Source of the DNA: Streptomyces hygroscopicus
GTDB lineage: Bacteria > Actinomycetota > Actinomycetes > Streptomycetales > Streptomycetaceae
Assembly (NCBI GenBank): GCA_002021875.1
Contig: CP018627.1
Location: 6,138,001 to 6,202,000 of the forward strand
Reading direction: 5' to 3'
DNA: 64,000 nucleotides
Shown piece after piece: positions 61,014 to 64,000 of this stretch; positions within the stretch are counted from its first letter, which is position 1; the number at the start of each line of letters is the position of its first letter. Position numbers and translations under genes: made by a program. The notes beneath the pieces are model-generated. The model made no database searches, was not told the DNA's origin, and saw nothing but the letters and a program-made list of their open reading frames with translations.

Positions 61014-61437
61014 AGGATCGATTCTCTCTTCCACGCCGTCGCAGCCGTCTGACCTGGTGCGCCAGCCGTACGGCCGGAACGCGGGACCGCGGACGGAGCG
61101 GACCATGGGGCCGCGTCGACGTCCGCGCCCATCCGGCCTTCGGGCGCACCTTGTACGTCCCATTCTGCGGGATGGCTACTCGGCACGCGGCCAGGAACGA
61201 CCCTCGGTGGCGCGGTTACGCACGCTACCTTGTCCGGCCGCGCAGCCCCTACCCCCGTCCCACGCCCGTCCTATACCCGTCCCCGGCCCCCGTGCCGTCC
61301 ACCCGCTGCCCGCCCGCCCCGGGGGAACGACATTTCCGCTGGACAGCGGGGTGTTGCCGATCCCCGCCGGCGGCGCCGCCAGCCGGAAAGCCGTCGAAGG
61401 TCTGACGCCGGGGCCGCGTTGGCTGCACCATGGTCAG

Positions 61438-62910
61438 GTGGCAGGCAAGCGGTGGTACAGCGGCGGTTCGACCAAGCGGTCGGACCGCTGGGCCGTCCAT
61501 GCGCTCCGTCTGCCCTTCGCGCTCCGTCTCCCCTTCACCGCGGCCGGGCGGGGCATCCGCCGGGCCACCCATGCCCATGGGGCCGGGGAGTCGGGGCTCG
61601 GCAAGTTGATCGAGCTGCACGCGGTGAACTCCGCGGGCGACATGCTGATCACCGTCGCGCTCGCCTCCACGATCTTCTTCTCGGTCCCGACCGACGAGGC
61701 CCGCGGCCGGGTCGCGCTCTACCTGGTCATCACCATGGCGCCATTCGCGCTACTCGCCCCCGTCATCGGCCCGCTCCTGGACCGCCTTCCGCACGGCCGC
61801 CGCGCGGCCATGGCGGGCGCGATGCTGACCCGTACGGTGCTCGCGCTGACGATGGCGGGGGCGGTGGCGGGCGGCGGCCTCGAGCTGTATCCGGCGGCGC
61901 TGGGCGTGCTGGTGGCGTCCAAGGCGTACGGAGTCGTCCGTTCCGCCGTCGTGCCACGGCTGCTCCCACCCCACTTCTCCCTGGTCAAGGCCAACTCACG
62001 GGTCACGCTTGCCGGGCTGCTCGCGACCGGCGTGGCGGCCCCGCTGGGGGCCGGGCTGCATCAGATCGGTCCGAGCTGGCCGCTGTACGGGGCGTCCGTG
62101 ATCTTTCTGCTGGGCGGGTTCCTGTCGTTCACCCTCCCGCACAAGGTGGACTCCGCGAAGGGTGAGGCCAGGGCGCAGCTGACCTCGGGACAGCGCCATC
62201 TGCATCTACCGGTGACGGTGACGGTGCGTAAACCCAAGGCCAAGGTCGGTGGGTCCAGGACCGCCTTCTGGACCAACTTTTGGAGCACCCTTCGCAGGAG
62301 CCGTTCCGGGCGGCTCGGCCTCCGTACGGTCGGCCCCTCCGTACTGCACGCCCTCCAGGCGTGCGCCGCGCTGAAGACCCTGTCCGGATTCCTCACCCTC
62401 TTCCTCGCCTTCCTCCTCCGCGACCAGCCCGTGGGCGGGCTCGGTCCCGAGGTCTCGCTCGGCCTGGCCGCCGTCTGCGCGGGCGGCGGCAACGCGCTGG
62501 GCACCGCGATCGGCGCCTGGCTGCGGGCGCGCGGCCCGGAGCGGATCATCGCGGTGGTGCTGAGCTCGGCCCTGGCCGTGATCATCGTGTCGGCGGCCTT
62601 CTACGGCGCGGTGACGGTCGCCGCCGTGGCCGCCACGGCCGGTATCTCCCAGGCGCTGGGCAAGCTGTCGCTGGACGCGCTGATCCAGCGCGACGTCCCG
62701 GAGGAGGTCCGCACCTCCGCGTTCTCCCGCTCCGAGACGACGCTCCAGATGGCGTGGGTCCTCGGCGGCGCCATCGGCATCGTGCTGCCGCTCCACGGGG
62801 TGCTGGGGATGGCGGTCGCGGCGGCGGTGCTCGCGCTGGGCGTGGCGCTGAGCGTCCGCGGGCTGCTGAGCGCCTCCCGGCAGGGGGCGCCGTATCCACG
62901 GGTGGCTTGA
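61438..62910 (+). CDS. MFS transporter
   Basis: 490 aa from the GTG at 61438 (start uncertain; no strong site). About 11-12 membrane segments: LIELHAVNSAGDMLITVALA, LVITMAPFALLAPVIGPLLD, ALTMAGAVAGGGLELYPAAL, LAGLLATGVAAPLGAGLHQI, LGLAAVCAGGGNALGTAIGA, and IQRDVPEEVRTSAFSRSETT on the cytoplasmic side. Conserved partner of DUF3027 in Streptomyces, divergent here. Substrate unknown. Confidence 0.85.
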   Translation: MAGKRWYSGGSTKRSDRWAVHALRLPFALRLPFTAAGRGIRRATHAHGAGESGLGKLIELHAVNSAGDMLITVALASTIFFSVPTDEARGRVALYLVITMAPFALLAPVIGPLLDRLPHGRRAAMAGAMLTRTVLALTMAGAVAGGGLELYPAALGVLVASKAYGVVRSAVVPRLLPPHFSLVKANSRVTLAGLLATGVAAPLGAGLHQIGPSWPLYGASVIFLLGGFLSFTLPHKVDSAKGEARAQLTSGQRHLHLPVTVTVRKPKAKVGGSRTAFWTNFWSTLRRSRSGRLGLRTVGPSVLHALQACAALKTLSGFLTLFLAFLLRDQPVGGLGPEVSLGLAAVCAGGGNALGTAIGAWLRARGPERIIAVVLSSALAVIIVSAAFYGAVTVAAVAATAGISQALGKLSLDALIQRDVPEEVRTSAFSRSETTLQMAWVLGGAIGIVLPLHGVLGMAVAAAVLALGVALSVRGLLSASRQGAPYPRVA

Positions 62911-63112
62911 GCGGCGCGTGGGCGGGGGCCTGTGTCCGCGTGCGGGTGGCCTGATTCGCGTGCACGACGGCTGAGCTGGGTCGCGTCTGCGGCTGGCCTG
63001 AATTGCGGGTACGACCGCTGGGCCGGCTCGCGTATGTAGTCGACCTGCCCCGCCTCCACGGCTCGCCTGACCCGCGCGCGAAGTGATCGGGGCGGCCCGA
63101 TAGCCTGCCCGC

Positions 63113-63619
63113 ATGACCGCTGCGCTGTTTTCCAGGGGCAAGGGCCGCCGCGCCGCCACCGCCGCCTGTGCTGTGTCCCTCGGGCTCGTCGCCCTCTCCG
63201 CATGCGACAAGCCGACCCCGCTGGCAACGGTGACGGTCGGTTCGGACACCGTGACGGCCGAGGCGAGCGACGGCTGCTACGGCGACGGCAAGGACCTGAG
63301 CTCGGAGAAGTTCAAGGCGTGCCTTTCCGCCAAGCCCGAAAAGACGATCAAGGTGACCCCTGGAGACAAGGTGCGGATCGGGGTGGACCCCGAGATCGCC
63401 AAGTCAAGCTGGGGCCTGATCGCCAACAACCCGGTCATGGCCGAGGCGAGCAAGGAGACGTACCGCAGCTTCGACAGCGACACGCTCTTCTCCCAGCAGA
63501 ACCCGCAGACGGGCCAGACCACGATCGAGAAGAAGGTCACGATCACGATCGCCGAGCTCGGCAAGAGCAGCCAGGGCGTCAAGGGCATCTGGCGCTTCAC
63601 GCTGGAGCGGGACTCCTGA
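63113..63619 (+). CDS. DUF2771-type lipoprotein
   Basis: 168 aa. Lipoprotein signal RRAATAACAVSLGLVALSAC with lipobox ALSAC; the mature part (ATVTVGSDTVTAEASDGCYG, KTIKVTPGDKVRIGVDPEIA) is beta-rich, consistent with DUF2771. Directly upstream of mqnB, a neighbourhood that is conserved in Streptomyces; function unknown. The end GACTCCTGACA is followed by GATTCCTGACG, another short stop-anchored duplication. Confidence 0.85.
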   Translation: MTAALFSRGKGRRAATAACAVSLGLVALSACDKPTPLATVTVGSDTVTAEASDGCYGDGKDLSSEKFKACLSAKPEKTIKVTPGDKVRIGVDPEIAKSSWGLIANNPVMAEASKETYRSFDSDTLFSQQNPQTGQTTIEKKVTITIAELGKSSQGVKGIWRFTLERDS

Positions 63620-63771
63620 CAGGATTCCTGACGTACGGGACTCCGTAGGACGAAGCGCCGCCCTACGGGGCCTGGCCGCACTGGGAAAACTGGGCACGTC
63701 GAGAGAACCCGACACACCAGGAGAACCAGCCCCAGGAGAACCAGCCACGCCCTGACAAGGGGGAACCGTCC

Positions 63772-64000
63772 ATGCGCGTACTGATCGTCACGGCCGTGTC
63801 CGCCGAGCGGGACGCCGTGGTGCGGGGCATCGGCGCCACGGCCCCCGAGGTGGCCGAACTCCCCGTCCCCGGCGGGATGATCCACCGGCTGAGCCCGGTG
63901 CCGCCCACCGGGCCGCCGCTCACCGTGGACGTCCTGGCCGCCGGGGTCGGCCCAGCGGCAGCGGCGGCCGGAGCCGCCGCCGCCCTGACCGCGGCCGCGG
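63772..64000 (+). CDS. mqnB: futalosine hydrolase, N-terminal part (truncated by window edge)
   Basis: 76 codons are visible from the ATG at 63772, which follows AAGGGGGAA by a normal distance. The start MRVLIVTAVSAERDAVVRGI and the VDVLAAGVGPAAAAAGAAAA segment match the nucleoside-phosphorylase-like futalosine hydrolase (MqnB), which releases hypoxanthine from futalosine in the alternative menaquinone pathway used by Streptomyces. The catalytic C-terminal part is beyond the window. A 15-bp CAGGAGAACCAGCC(C/A) doublet lies just upstream (63718-63748). Confidence 0.85.
   Translation, partial: MRVLIVTAVSAERDAVVRGIGATAPEVAELPVPGGMIHRLSPVPPTGPPLTVDVLAAGVGPAAAAAGAAAALTAAA

Noticed and set aside
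57555..61052. Very long plus-strand open frame (over 1100 codons) opposite the GHKL ATPase and DUF3027 genes
   Set aside because: It is the shadow of real minus-strand genes in high-GC DNA: composition is Arg/Pro/Ala-rich noise, no domain is recognisable, and the true genes have motifs and start signals.

Overview
The window is a high-GC actinobacterial chromosome segment, almost certainly Streptomyces: nearly every gene has G/C-saturated third codon positions, GTG starts and 4-bp start/stop overlaps are common, and the gene order (purU, the DtxR-type regulator desR/dmdR1, pdxH, citrate synthase, an acyl-CoA carboxylase operon, serC, NCS2 permease, DUF3027, mqnB) matches the core chromosome order I remember from Streptomyces. 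No rRNA, tRNA, CRISPR array, transposase, phage or plasmid gene was seen.

Layout. 0-6 kb: a NarL-type two-component pair (regulator cut by the left edge), a STAS anti-anti-sigma factor, an ECF-like sigma factor overlapping a zinc-finger anti-sigma/maleylpyruvate-isomerase fusion, purU and a small conserved gene. 6-19 kb: a solute-binding lipoprotein, a proline/glycine-rich membrane-anchored protein, an HTH/TPR regulator, a stand-alone prim-pol-domain protein, a two-gene ABC exporter, a secreted SH3-like protein, an FMN-dependent alpha-hydroxyacid oxidase, a lipoprotein and an alpha/beta-hydrolase that lacks its nucleophile serine. 19-25 kb: desR, a SIS-domain protein, a PAS protein, pdxH and citrate synthase. 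25-36 kb: one leftward catabolic operon (TIGR03084 protein, AtuA-like protein, carboxylase beta and alpha, acyl-CoA dehydrogenase, acyl-CoA ligase, enoyl-CoA hydratase, TetR) that resembles acyclic-terpene/leucine-type (atu/liu) degradation. 36-41.3 kb: an accessory island of visibly lower GC with a STAND NTPase (NB-ARC plus TPR) bearing an N-terminal amyloid-like motif, a translationally coupled 551-aa protein of unknown function, and a DUF433/PIN-like toxin-antitoxin pair; this is the best candidate for an undescribed defence or signalling system. 41-64 kb: a large FAD/Fe-S oxidoreductase, serC, a secreted propeller protein, an aldo/keto reductase, thpR, a MarR-MFS operon, an AzgA-like permease, a SAM methyltransferase, a large GHKL/Hsp90-like ATPase, DUF3027, an MFS transporter, a DUF2771 lipoprotein and the start of mqnB.

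Two sequence-level themes run through the window. First, short tandem duplications repeatedly sit exactly on stop codons: the coding end and stop of one gene are copied one to eight times into the spacer (STAS, purU, hydrolase, desR, PAS, tetR, serC, propeller, thpR, NCS2 permease, methyltransferase and others). At two consecutive junctions of the carboxylase operon the duplicated block also carries the ribosome-binding site and start of the next gene. Second, a 193-bp, about 98% identical, inverted copy of an internal piece of the Hsp90-like gene lies upstream of that gene, a geometry that could allow inversion of the gene's 5' end. Function calls rest on motif recognition by eye; no database search was possible.
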